Positions 16,701 to 25,689 of a stretch of 64,000 bases of DNA are shown piece by piece. Position 1 is the first letter of the stretch. The number at the start of each line of letters is the position of its first letter. The DNA is taken from contig NZ_CP026121.1 in the NCBI RefSeq assembly GCF_003330845.1, forward strand, positions 1,054,001 to 1,118,000, given 5' to 3'. The position numbers and the translations under genes were made by a program. The stretch comes from Streptomyces sp. Go-475 (GTDB taxonomy: Bacteria; Actinomycetota; Actinomycetes; Streptomycetales; Streptomycetaceae). The notes below the pieces were generated by a model. It did no database searches and was not told the DNA's origin. It saw only the letters and a program-made list of their open reading frames with translations.

Positions 16701-17561
16701 ATGCAGCACGGTCCCGCGGTGCGCCGGCGGAAACTGGGCGCCGAACTGCGTGCGCTGCGCACCTCGGCGGGGCTCACCAGCGGTGAGGCGGCCCGGCTGG
16801 TGGGCTGGCACCAGTCGAAGGTCAGCCGGATCGAGACGGGCACGAGTGGGGTGAAACCGGCCGATGTGCGGTTACTCCTCGACGCCTACGGTGTGGCAGA
16901 CTCCCAACTTCGCGAGTTGCTCATGGTGTTGGCGGGGTCCGAGGACAGCGACGGCCGGCACCACTGGTGGCACGCCTACCGCGGGGTGCTGCCGCCGACC
17001 TACCGGGATTTCATCAGCCTGGAGTCCCAGGCCAGCGCGATGCGCACCCTGGAGACCACCGTCGTCCCGGGCCTGCTCCAGACGCCCGAGTACGCGCGTG
17101 CGGTGACGAGGGCCGCGGTGGAGGGGCTGTCGGAGGACCGGCTCGACACACTCGTCGAAGTGCGGCTGGCCAGGCAGGACGTCCTGCGCGCGGATCCGCC
17201 GCTGGAACTGAGCGCCGTGCTGGACGAGGCGGTGCTGCGCCGCGAGGTGGGCGGGCCCGGGGTCATGGCCCGGCAGCTGGAACGCCTGGTCGAGGCGGCA
17301 CGGCTGCCCCAAGTAAGGCTCCAGGTGCTGCCGTTCGCCGCCGGGGCGCACATCGGTGTCACCGGCCCTTTCGTTGTCTTCTCATTTTCGAGCACTTCTG
17401 ATCTGGATGTGGTTGTTCTCGACCACTTGACGAGTAGCCTCTATCTCGAACGGAAAGAAGACCTCCGGGCCTACACGGAGGCCTTCAACGCCCTTCAGAT
17501 CCACGCCCTTTCGCCCGAGGACTCGTTGGATTTCATCGCCGGGACAGCCGCCGGCGCGTAA
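16701..17561 (+). CDS. XRE-family HTH regulator with DUF5753 domain
   Basis: The 286-residue protein has an N-terminal helix-turn-helix ('[36 protein letters not shown]', residues ~10-46). A DUF5753 domain follows (~90-275), with '[18 protein letters not shown]'-type residues and 'VLPFAAGAH'. Proteins of this kind (WhiJ-like) control development or secondary metabolism together with a small DUF397 partner. The ATG at 16701 has AGGAGG upstream. The DUF397 gene follows after 10 bp, with the ribosome binding site overlapping this stop. Confidence 0.93.
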   Translation: MQHGPAVRRRKLGAELRALRTSAGLTSGEAARLVGWHQSKVSRIETGTSGVKPADVRLLLDAYGVADSQLRELLMVLAGSEDSDGRHHWWHAYRGVLPPTYRDFISLESQASAMRTLETTVVPGLLQTPEYARAVTRAAVEGLSEDRLDTLVEVRLARQDVLRADPPLELSAVLDEAVLRREVGGPGVMARQLERLVEAARLPQVRLQVLPFAAGAHIGVTGPFVVFSFSSTSDLDVVVLDHLTSSLYLERKEDLRAYTEAFNALQIHALSPEDSLDFIAGTAAGA

Positions 17562-17571
17562 GGAGGCACCA

Positions 17572-17802
17572 ATGCGTGCACTGCCTCGTCATGTCCCCTC
17601 AAGCATCGAACTGCACGGTGTGCGGTGGCTGCGCAGCAGCTACAGCACCGGCGCGAACAACTGCGTCGAGACCGCGTGTCCGGACACTCCTCCCTGGGCC
17701 GGACTCCTCGCCGTGCGCGACTCCAAGGCCCCGACCGGGCCCGCGCTGCTCTTCTCCCCGAGGAGCTGGGCGGAGTTCACGGCCGCGGTGGACCGTATGT
17801 GA
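17572..17802 (+). CDS. DUF397 small protein (WhiJ-associated type)
   Basis: The 76-residue protein has the DUF397 signature: '[19 protein letters not shown]', then '[26 protein letters not shown]' (here '[15 protein letters not shown]'). It is paired with the HTH/DUF5753 gene 10 bp upstream. In the known cases the DUF397 protein acts as a partner or antagonist of its HTH regulator. AGGAGG lies 6 bases before the ATG. Confidence 0.93.
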   Translation: MRALPRHVPSSIELHGVRWLRSSYSTGANNCVETACPDTPPWAGLLAVRDSKAPTGPALLFSPRSWAEFTAAVDRM

Positions 17803-17854
17803 ACCCCGTCCGATCAGCCCGCCATCGTGCGACGCACGGCCGTGTCACGCCGAC

Positions 17855-18982
17855 TCATGGTCGCGTCTCGCCGATCAGCCGTACAGCGCGTTCGATCTGC
17901 TGACCGGTCAGGTCCGCGCGGGCGGTCAGCCTGAGCCGTGAGATGCCGTCCGGCACGGAAGGAGGACGGAAACAGCCCACGGCCAGGCCCGCCGCGCGGC
18001 ACTCGGCCGCCCAGCGCACGGCGTCCTCGGGAGAGGGCGCCCGCACCGAGACCACCGCGGCGTCCGGACGCACCGCTTCCAGACCCGCGGCGGTCAGGCC
18101 CGCGTACAGCTCGCCCGCCACCGCGCGGGCCCGCGCCGCCCGCTCCGGCTCGCGGCGCAGCAGGCGCAGGGCCGCGAGGGCCGCCCCCGCCGCGGCGGGG
18201 GCGAGTCCGGTGTCGAAGATGAACGTCCGTGCCGCGTTGACCAGGTGGTCGACGACCCGGGCCGGGCCGAGGACGGCCCCGCCCTGGCTGCCGAGCGATT
18301 TGGACAGCGTGAGCGTCACGACGACGTCGTCGGCGCCCGCGAGTCCCGCCGCGTGCGGGGCGCCGCGGCCGCCGTCGCCGAGGACGCCCAGGCCGTGGGC
18401 GTCGTCGACGACCAGTCCGGCGCCGTGCTCCCGGCAGGCCTCGGCGAGCGCGGCGAGCGGGGCCGCGTCGCCGTCGACCGAGAAGACCGTGTCGGACACC
18501 GCGATCGCCGGCCCCTCGTGGCTCGCCAGCGCCTTGCGCACGGCCTCCGGCTCGGCGTGCGCCACGACCTGGGTCGTGCCGCGGGCCAGTCGGCAGCCGT
18601 CGATGAGCGAGGCGTGGTTGCCCGCGTCGGAGACGATCAGCGAGTCGTGCGGGGCCAGCGCGGTGACCGCCGCGAGGTTGGCCGCGTAGCCGGAGGAGAA
18701 GACCAGGGCCGCCTCCGCACCGCAGAAATCGGCCAGTTCCCGTTCCAGCTCCGCGTGCAGTTCGGTACTGCCGGTGACGAGCCGGGAGCCCGTCGAGCCG
18801 CCGCCCCAGGTCGTCGCGGCGCGGGACGCGCCCTCGGTGACCTCGGGGTGGCGGGCGAGGCCCAGATAATCGTTGCTCGCCAGGTCGAGGAGCGGCGAGG
18901 CGGCCGGACGGGGGCGCAGGGTCCGTACGAGTCCGGCGCGGCGGCGCAACCGCGCCTGCTCGTCGATCCAGCCGAACGCCAT
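17855..18982 (-). CDS. bioF: 8-amino-7-oxononanoate synthase BioF
   Basis: The 375-residue PLP enzyme condenses pimeloyl thioester with alanine in the first dedicated step of biotin synthesis. Features include '[15 protein letters not shown]', '[12 protein letters not shown]', '[12 protein letters not shown]', the PLP aspartate in '[12 protein letters not shown]' and the PLP lysine K228 in '[13 protein letters not shown]'. It is divergent from bioB, with a 150-bp shared promoter region that holds an 18-bp inverted repeat. Length and residues are normal. Confidence 0.95.
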   Translation of the reverse strand: MAFGWIDEQARLRRRAGLVRTLRPRPAASPLLDLASNDYLGLARHPEVTEGASRAATTWGGGSTGSRLVTGSTELHAELERELADFCGAEAALVFSSGYAANLAAVTALAPHDSLIVSDAGNHASLIDGCRLARGTTQVVAHAEPEAVRKALASHEGPAIAVSDTVFSVDGDAAPLAALAEACREHGAGLVVDDAHGLGVLGDGGRGAPHAAGLAGADDVVVTLTLSKSLGSQGGAVLGPARVVDHLVNAARTFIFDTGLAPAAAGAALAALRLLRREPERAARARAVAGELYAGLTAAGLEAVRPDAAVVSVRAPSPEDAVRWAAECRAAGLAVGCFRPPSVPDGISRLRLTARADLTGQQIERAVRLIGETRP

Positions 18983-19046
18983 GGGTGGTCCTCCGGGGAA
19001 TTTGTAGGCAGTGCACAGACACTAGCGGGACCTCCCGCAGGTCACT

Positions 19047-19064
19047 GTGTGGCAATACCCACAC
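19047..19064. promoter_or_regulatory. Inverted repeat between bioF and bioB
   Basis: GTGTGG-CAATAC-CCACAC is a perfect 6-bp dyad with a 6-bp spacer, in the middle of the divergent bioF/bioB promoter region. It is a candidate operator for a biotin regulator. It does not match the BirA or BioQ consensus I remember closely enough to name the protein. Confidence 0.45.
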
Positions 19065-19132
19065 CTCGAAGCGACTCTGTTGTGCGAACTCTCCTTGGCC
19101 GCGGGCCGCTCCGTAGGACAGGATCGGCTTCC

Positions 19133-20296
19133 ATGGACCTGCTGAACACGCTGGTGGACAAGGGGCTTCGGCGCGAGCTGCCGACCCGTGACGAAGCACT
19201 GGCCGTCCTCGCGACGTCCGACGACGACCTGCTCGATGTGGTGGCCGCGGCCGGGAAGGTGCGCCGGCACTGGTTCGGCCGGCGGGTGAAACTCAACTAT
19301 CTCGTCAACCTGAAGTCCGGCCTGTGCCCCGAGGACTGCTCCTACTGTTCGCAGCGGCTCGGTTCCGAGGCCGGGATCCTGAAGTACACCTGGCTCAAAC
19401 CCGACCAGGCCTCCGACGCGGCGGCGGCCGGTGTGGCGGGGGGCGCCAAGCGGGTGTGCCTGGTGGCCAGCGGGCGCGGCCCGACCGACCGGGACGTGGA
19501 CCGGGTCTCCGAGACGATCCGGACGATCAAGGAGAAGAACGAGGGCGTCGAGGTGTGCGCCTGCCTCGGGCTGCTCTCCGACGGCCAGGCCGAGCGGCTG
19601 CGCGAGGCGGGCGCCGACGCCTACAACCACAACCTCAACACGTCCGAGGCGACGTACGGGGACATCACGACCACGCACACGTACGCCGACCGCGTCGACA
19701 CGGTCAACAAGGCCCACGCGGCGGGCCTGTCCGCCTGCTCGGGGCTGATCGCCGGCATGGGCGAGACGGACGAGGACCTGGTCGACGTCGTCTTCTCGCT
19801 GCGCGAGCTGGACCCGGACTCGGTTCCGGTCAACTTCCTCATCCCGTTCGAGGGCACCCCGCTGGCCAAGGAGTGGAACCTGACGCCGCAGCGGTGCCTG
19901 CGGATCCTGGCGATGACGCGGTTCGTCTGCCCGGACGTGGAGGTCCGCATCGCGGGCGGGCGCGAGGTCCATCTGCGCACGATGCAGCCGCTCGCCCTGC
20001 ACCTGGCCAACTCGATCTTCCTCGGCGACTACCTCACCAGCGAGGGTCAGGCGGGCAAGGCCGACCTGGAGATGATCGCGGACGCCGGGTTCGAGGTGGA
20101 GGGCACCGACCAGGTGACGCTGCCGGAGCACCGGGCCGCCGGCGGCTGCGGGAGCGGTGGCGGCTGCGGCTCCGAGGGGTCCGAGGGGGACGGCGTGTGC
20201 GGTTCCGCGCCCGCCGCGCCGGCCGGTGAGCCCCGTACCGACCTGGTCGCCGTGCGCCGCCGGGGCGCCGGGACGGACCTCGCGCCCAATGCCTGA
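19133..20296 (+). CDS. bioB: Biotin synthase BioB with Gly/Cys-rich C-terminal extension
   Basis: The 387-residue radical-SAM enzyme inserts sulfur into dethiobiotin. The cluster-binding CxxxCxxC is C65, C69 and C72 ('CPEDCSYC'). Further family motifs are 'YNHNLNTSE', 'GMGET' and 'RIAGGRE'. The ATG at 19133 is set by the conserved N-terminus. From about residue 337 there is an unusual ~50-residue tail with three Cys-Gly motifs (C339, C345, C356), beyond the usual end of BioB. The gene overlaps bioA by 8 bases and starts a bioBAD operon. Confidence 0.95.
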   Translation: MDLLNTLVDKGLRRELPTRDEALAVLATSDDDLLDVVAAAGKVRRHWFGRRVKLNYLVNLKSGLCPEDCSYCSQRLGSEAGILKYTWLKPDQASDAAAAGVAGGAKRVCLVASGRGPTDRDVDRVSETIRTIKEKNEGVEVCACLGLLSDGQAERLREAGADAYNHNLNTSEATYGDITTTHTYADRVDTVNKAHAAGLSACSGLIAGMGETDEDLVDVVFSLRELDPDSVPVNFLIPFEGTPLAKEWNLTPQRCLRILAMTRFVCPDVEVRIAGGREVHLRTMQPLALHLANSIFLGDYLTSEGQAGKADLEMIADAGFEVEGTDQVTLPEHRAAGGCGSGGGCGSEGSEGDGVCGSAPAAPAGEPRTDLVAVRRRGAGTDLAPNA

Positions 20297-21623
20297 GCGG
20301 ACGGTGCCCGAGCAGACAGTGCCCGAGCAGACAGTGCCCGAGCTGACGGTGCCCGAGCTGCTGGAGCTCGACCGGCGGCATGTGTGGCACCCGTACGGGC
20401 CGATGCCCGGCCGGCAGGAACCGCTCGTCGTGGAGTCGGCGAGCGGGGTGCGGCTGCGGCTCGCGGACGGCTCCGGGGAACTGGTCGACGGCATGTCGTC
20501 CTGGTGGTCGGCGATCCACGGCTACAACCACCCGGTGCTGAACGAGGCCGCGCGCGAGCAGCTCGGGCGGATGAGCCACGTGATGTTCGGCGGGCTCACC
20601 CACGAGCCCGCCGTACGGCTGGCGAAGCTTCTGGTCGACCTGTCGCCCGAGGGCCTGGAGCACGTCTTCCTCGCCGACTCCGGGTCGGTGTCGGTCGAGG
20701 TCGCGGTCAAGATGTGCCTGCAGTACTGGCGCTCGCTGGGCCGTCCCGGCAAGCAGCGGCTGCTGACCTGGCGCGGCGGCTACCACGGCGACACCTGGCA
20801 GCCGATGTCGGTGTGCGACCCCGAGGGCGGGATGCACGAGCTGTGGACCGGGGTGCTCCAGCGCCAGGTGTTCGCGGACCCGCCCCCGGCGGAGTACGAC
20901 GAGACGTACGCCGAGCACCTGCGGTCGCTGATCGGGCGGCACGCCGACGAGCTGGCGGCGGTGATCGTCGAGCCGGTGGTGCAGGGCGCGGGCGGGATGC
21001 GGTTCCACTCCCCCGCGTATCTGCGGGTGCTGCGGGAGGCGTGCGACGCGCACGGCGTGCTGCTGGTGTTCGACGAGATCGCCACCGGTTTCGGCCGCAC
21101 GGGCGCGCTGTTCGCGGCGGAGCACGCGGCGGTGACGCCGGATGTGATGTGCGTGGGCAAGGCGCTGACCGGCGGCTATCTGACGATGGCGGCGACGCTG
21201 TGCACCGCGCGGGTGGCCGACGGCATCTCGCGGGGCGAGGTCCCGGTGCTCGCCCACGGGCCGACCTTCATGGGCAACCCGCTGGCGGCGGCCGTGGCCT
21301 GCGCCTCGATCGAGCTGCTGCTGGGCCAGGACTGGCTCGCGGAGGTCAAGCGGATCGAGGCGGGGCTGCGGGACGGGCTCGCGGCGGCCTCGGGCCTGCC
21401 GGGTGTGACGGACGTACGGGTCCTCGGCGCCATCGGGGTCGTGCAGCTGGACCACGCCGTGGACATGGAGGCGGCGACGGCGGCGGCCGTGCGCGAGGGC
21501 GTGTGGCTGCGGCCGTTCCGCGATCTGATCTACACCATGCCGCCGTACGTCACGGGCGACGCGGACCTGGCGCGGATCGCGCGGGCGGTGTGCGCGGCGG
21601 CGCGGGAAGGACGATCGGGGTGA
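20289..21623 (+). CDS. bioA: Adenosylmethionine-8-amino-7-oxononanoate aminotransferase BioA
   Basis: The PLP aminotransferase makes 7,8-diaminopelargonate using SAM as amino donor. Seen are '[12 protein letters not shown]', '[18 protein letters not shown]', '[11 protein letters not shown]', the PLP aspartate in '[12 protein letters not shown]' and the PLP lysine in 'CVGKALTGG'. With the ATG at 20289 the protein has 444 residues and begins with four VPE-type pentapeptide repeats coded by 15-bp tandem repeats (20304-20363). Each unit contains an in-frame GTG, so initiation could be later, for example at 20349, just before conserved sequence. Confidence 0.93.
   Translation: MPERTVPEQTVPEQTVPELTVPELLELDRRHVWHPYGPMPGRQEPLVVESASGVRLRLADGSGELVDGMSSWWSAIHGYNHPVLNEAAREQLGRMSHVMFGGLTHEPAVRLAKLLVDLSPEGLEHVFLADSGSVSVEVAVKMCLQYWRSLGRPGKQRLLTWRGGYHGDTWQPMSVCDPEGGMHELWTGVLQRQVFADPPPAEYDETYAEHLRSLIGRHADELAAVIVEPVVQGAGGMRFHSPAYLRVLREACDAHGVLLVFDEIATGFGRTGALFAAEHAAVTPDVMCVGKALTGGYLTMAATLCTARVADGISRGEVPVLAHGPTFMGNPLAAAVACASIELLLGQDWLAEVKRIEAGLRDGLAAASGLPGVTDVRVLGAIGVVQLDHAVDMEAATAAAVREGVWLRPFRDLIYTMPPYVTGDADLARIARAVCAAAREGRSG
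20304..20363 (+). repeat. Four tandem 15-bp repeats in the bioA 5' end
   Basis: Units at 20304, 20319, 20334 and 20349 have the form GTGCCCGAGCAGACA with small changes. They encode [15 protein letters not shown] and VPELL. Units 1 and 2 are identical, which suggests slippage. They lie at the N-terminus before the conserved part of BioA. Confidence 0.9.
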
Positions 21624-21627
21624 TGAC

Positions 21628-22353
21628 ATGCCGGTACTGGTGATCACGGGCACGGGCACGGAGGTCGGCAAGACGGTGGTGACCGCCGCCGTCGCCGCGA
21701 CGGCCCTGGCGGCCGGCCGTTCGGTGGCCGTGCTGAAGGCCGCGCAGACGGGCGTGCGCCCGGACGAACCGGGGGACGCCGCGGAGGTCGCGCGTCTCGC
21801 GGGAGCGGTGACGACGGCCGAACTCGACCGCTATCCGGAGCCGTTGGCGCCGGCCACGGCAGCCCGCCGGGCCGGTCGCGCCCCGGTGCATCCGCACGAG
21901 GTCGCGGAGGCCGCCGCCAAGCTGGCCACCGAGCACGACCTGGTGCTGGTGGAGGGGGCGGGCGGGCTGCTCGTACGGTTCGACGCGGCCGGCGGCACGC
22001 TGGCGGACGCGGCCGGGCTGCTGTCGGCTCCGGTGCTGATCGTGGCGCCGGCCGGGCTGGGCACGCTGAACACGACGGAGCTGACGGCCCACGAACTCCG
22101 CTCCCGGGGGCTGGAGCCCGCGGGTGTGGTGATCGGGAGCTGGCCCGCGGAACCGGATCTCGCCGCGCGCTGCAATCTCGCGGACCTGCCGGACGTGGCC
22201 GGGGCGCCGCTGCTGGGCTCGGTGCCCGCCCGGTCGGGGGCCCTCGCCCCCGCCGCCTTCCGGGCGGCCGCGCCGCACTGGCTGGCGCCCCGCCTGGACG
22301 GCACGTGGGACGCGGAGGCGTTCCGGGTGCGGGAGGCGCCGCCGGCCTCCTGA
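21628..22353 (+). CDS. bioD: Dethiobiotin synthetase BioD
   Basis: The 241-residue ATPase closes the ureido ring to form dethiobiotin. It has the P-loop '[15 protein letters not shown]' (residues ~7-21), the substrate lysine in 'VLKAAQTG' and the 'VEGAGGLLV' motif. It follows bioA by 4 bp and completes the bioBAD operon. A steady '[14 protein letters not shown]' segment is typical of the family. Confidence 0.95.
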   Translation: MPVLVITGTGTEVGKTVVTAAVAATALAAGRSVAVLKAAQTGVRPDEPGDAAEVARLAGAVTTAELDRYPEPLAPATAARRAGRAPVHPHEVAEAAAKLATEHDLVLVEGAGGLLVRFDAAGGTLADAAGLLSAPVLIVAPAGLGTLNTTELTAHELRSRGLEPAGVVIGSWPAEPDLAARCNLADLPDVAGAPLLGSVPARSGALAPAAFRAAAPHWLAPRLDGTWDAEAFRVREAPPAS

Positions 22354-22437
22354 GAGTCCCGCGGCCGTGCGGTGAAACCGGCGCGGACGTTGCGCACGTG
22401 TTGACCTTCGTACGTGATCACCTCCGAAGGGAACACC

Positions 22438-23433
22438 GTGCACACCCGACACTCACGCCCGTCCCGCCGCGCGGCCCTCGTGCTGGGCGCGGCCGCCGCT
22501 CTCTCCTGGGGCGGCGGCTCGGCCCAGGCCTTACCGCGCACCGGCGGCGTCACCGCGCGGCTGCGGAAACTGGAGCAGGAACACACCGCCCGCCTGGGGG
22601 TGTACGCCCGCAACCTGCGCACGGGCCGGACGGTGGCGTACCGGGCCGACGAGCTCTTCCCCATGGCCTCGGTCTTCAAGACGCTCGCCGCCGCGGCCGT
22701 CCTGCGCGACCTCGACCGCGACGGCGAGTTCCTGGCCCGACGCGTCCACTACACCCAGGAGTACGTCACGGACTCCGGCCACTCCCCCGTCACCGAGGAC
22801 CACGTCGCGACCGGCATGACCGTCGCCGAACTCTGCGACGCCACCATCCGGTTCAGCGACAACACCGCGGGCAACCTGCTGCTGAAGGAGCTGGGCGGAC
22901 CGACCGCGATCACGCGGTTCGCCCGCTCGGTCGGTGACGGGGTCACCCGGCTCGACCGGTGGGAGCCCGAGCTCAACAGCGCGGAACCCTGGCGCGTGAC
23001 CGACACGACCTCCCCGCGCGCCATCGGCCGGACCTACGCCCGCCTGGTGCTCGGCGACGCGCTTCAGCCGCGGGACCGGGCCCGGCTGACGGACTGGCTG
23101 CTCCGCAACACCACGAGCGCCGAGAAGTTCCGCAAGGCCCTGCCGGCCGACTGGCTGATCGCCGACAAGACCGGCGGCGGGCGGTACGGCGGCAACCACG
23201 ACGTGGGCCTCACCTGGCCGCCGGACGGCCCCCCGATCGTGATGTCCGTCCTGACCACCCAGCCGGAGGAGGACGCCCCGGCCGACAACCCTCTGGTGGC
23301 CGGGACGGCGCAGCTGCTGGCGGCGGAACTCGCCCGGCCGGAGTCGAGGACGGGCCGCCGCGGGCCAGCCGGCTCGTCGGCGTCGCCGGCGGGCAGGGGT
23401 GCGCCGGGTCCCCGCGGGGGAGAATCGCGGTAG
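22438..23433 (+). CDS. Class A beta-lactamase with twin-arginine-type leader
   Basis: The 331-residue secreted serine hydrolase has all class A motifs: SxxK (S78-K81, 'SVFK'), SDN (S140-D141-N142), ExxLN (E176-L179-N180, 'EPELN') and KTG (K244-T245-G246). The leader 'SRPSRRAALVLGAAAAL' has paired arginines before a hydrophobic stretch and looks like a Tat signal. It should hydrolyse beta-lactams outside the cell. The GTG at 22438 is chosen because GAAGGGA lies 6 bases upstream; an ATG at 22414 would place extra residues before the leader. The last ~40 residues are a Gly/Ser/Arg-rich tail. Confidence 0.92.
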   Translation: MHTRHSRPSRRAALVLGAAAALSWGGGSAQALPRTGGVTARLRKLEQEHTARLGVYARNLRTGRTVAYRADELFPMASVFKTLAAAAVLRDLDRDGEFLARRVHYTQEYVTDSGHSPVTEDHVATGMTVAELCDATIRFSDNTAGNLLLKELGGPTAITRFARSVGDGVTRLDRWEPELNSAEPWRVTDTTSPRAIGRTYARLVLGDALQPRDRARLTDWLLRNTTSAEKFRKALPADWLIADKTGGGRYGGNHDVGLTWPPDGPPIVMSVLTTQPEEDAPADNPLVAGTAQLLAAELARPESRTGRRGPAGSSASPAGRGAPGPRGGESR

Positions 23434-23456
23434 CCCGCCTCGTCAGGGAGGTCCCC

Positions 23457-24134
23457 ATGCCGCTCCGCTCCGGCAAGGTGCCGCGGGATGCCGTGCGCCA
23501 TCCGCTGTTCGCCCGCTACTACGCCCGGGTCAGCGTGCACGCCGAGACCCGGCTGGGCATGGGCCGGGTGCGCGAGAGACTGCTCGGCGGGCTGTCCGGG
23601 CGGGTGATCGAGATCGGCGCGGGCAACGGGCTGAACTTCGCGCACTACCCCGGCACCGTCGCGGAGGTCGTGGCCATCGAACCGGAGCGGCGGCTGCGGC
23701 GGCTGGCCGTCGAGGCGGCCCTGCGCGCCGACGTCCCGGTGGACGTGGTGCCGGGTGCGGCCGAGGCGCTGCCGGTCAAGAGCGAGGGCTTCGACGCGGC
23801 CGTGGTGTCGTTGGTGCTGTGCAGTGTGCGGGACGTGCCCCGGGCGCTCGGGGAGCTGCGGCGGGTGCTGCGGCCCGGCGGTGAGGTGCGGTTCTTCGAG
23901 CACGGCCGGGGCGGCGGCCGGGTCATGACCCGCACGCAGCACGCGCTGGACCGGACGCTGTGGCCGGTGCTGAACGGCGGCTGCCATCTGTCGCGGGAGC
24001 CCGTGCGGGAGCTGCGGGACGCCGGGTTCGAGCTCGGCCCCTACCGACGGGTGATGATGCCGGAGCAGGGGCCGGTGCTGCCCACCTCGTACTGCGTCAT
24101 GGGCACGGCCTGGCGCCCGGGGGCCGGCGCGTAG
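23457..24134 (+). CDS. Class I SAM-dependent methyltransferase
   Basis: The 225-residue protein has SAM motif I 'VIEIGAGNGLNFAHY' (residues ~50-64), an acidic 'AIEPERRLRRLA', a motif like 'FDAAVVSLVLCSV' and 'RVLRPGGEVRFFEHGR', typical of UbiE/Methyltransf_11 enzymes. The substrate is not evident. AGGGAGG precedes the ATG, and it lies 23 bp after the beta-lactamase gene on the same strand, so co-transcription is possible. Confidence 0.85.
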   Translation: MPLRSGKVPRDAVRHPLFARYYARVSVHAETRLGMGRVRERLLGGLSGRVIEIGAGNGLNFAHYPGTVAEVVAIEPERRLRRLAVEAALRADVPVDVVPGAAEALPVKSEGFDAAVVSLVLCSVRDVPRALGELRRVLRPGGEVRFFEHGRGGGRVMTRTQHALDRTLWPVLNGGCHLSREPVRELRDAGFELGPYRRVMMPEQGPVLPTSYCVMGTAWRPGAGA

Positions 24135-24542
24135 TCACAGGCTCCACTGGCGCAGCTCCCGCTCGATGTCCCGTACGGACGCCTCGCCGCTCTTGACCAG
24201 CCGGGCGAGGTCGCGGACCTGCTCGGGCGAGGTGACGACCTTGGCGCCGCTGGCGACGAGGTAGGCGTAGGCGACGGCGGAGGCGAACAGGGCGTTGGAG
24301 CGTTCCAGCGCGGGGACGTGGATGAGGAGCTGGAGCAGCGCGGCGGCGCGGGCGTGCGGGCCGTCGTAGACGGGGACGTCGAAGATCCGGGCCTGGTGGC
24401 GGGCGACGGCGGCGACGAGGGCTCCCCAGTCGGTCACCTGCGGGTCGCCGGGGGTTTTCTGCTCGGCGAGCATCAGCAGCCAGGCGAGGTCGATCTCGAG
24501 GTTGTTCAACGGTTCAGTGGCGACCTTCTCGCGTGCCCTCAC
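24135..24542 (-). CDS. Fic/Doc-like toxin component with degenerate Fic motif
   Basis: This 135-residue protein sits directly downstream of, and overlaps by 29 bases, a ribbon-helix-helix antitoxin-like gene. Its central part 'LLIHVPALERSNALFASAVAYAYLVASG' aligns with the Doc/Fic core H-x-F-x-D-G-N-K-R plus the following helix. Only His75 of the catalytic motif is kept; the F, D, G, N and R positions differ. Streptomyces genomes carry such short Fic-family toxin components. The start at GTG 24542 is the best upstream codon but is not certain. Activity is doubtful from the motif. Confidence 0.6.
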   Translation of the reverse strand: MRAREKVATEPLNNLEIDLAWLLMLAEQKTPGDPQVTDWGALVAAVARHQARIFDVPVYDGPHARAAALLQLLIHVPALERSNALFASAVAYAYLVASGAKVVTSPEQVRDLARLVKSGEASVRDIERELRQWSL

Positions 24543-24753
24543 GGTCCGGGCCGAACTCCTCGGCGAAGACGGACTCGTACTGCTTCATGAAGTCGGCGGC
24601 GGCCTCCACGAACGTGTGGCCCACCTCGCCGGTGTCCTGTCTGACCAGCTCCTCGATGTAGCGGTTGACGCTCATCCCGCGGGCCAGGGCGCGCTCGCGG
24701 GCGGCGCGGGCGGTGCCCTCGTCGACGCGCACGTTCAGCTGGGTCTTCGCCAT
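24514..24753 (-). CDS. Ribbon-helix-helix antitoxin-like protein
   Basis: The 79-residue protein begins 'MAKTQLNVRVDEGTARAARERALARGMSVNRYIEELV', an Arc/MetJ-type ribbon-helix-helix fold in which the strand 'TQLNVRV' would bind DNA. The C-terminal part ('FVEAAADFMKQYESVFAEEFG') is the probable toxin-binding segment. It overlaps the Fic-like gene downstream, as in type II toxin-antitoxin operons, and probably represses its own promoter at 24754-24800. Confidence 0.8.
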   Translation of the reverse strand: MAKTQLNVRVDEGTARAARERALARGMSVNRYIEELVRQDTGEVGHTFVEAAADFMKQYESVFAEEFGPDREGTREGRH

Positions 24754-24890
24754 ACCTCGAAGCTAGCGCGCGGACGCTAGCACCGGCAAGGGCGGGAGTC
24801 CGACCCACGAAGGATGCCGAGTGTGGGCCGTGTCACATTACCCTCGGGTAGAGCCAGGAGGTCCTGACGCAGACCCTCAAGGAGGCGGCC

Positions 24891-25685
<795 letters not shown>

Positions 25686-25689
25686 TCCC

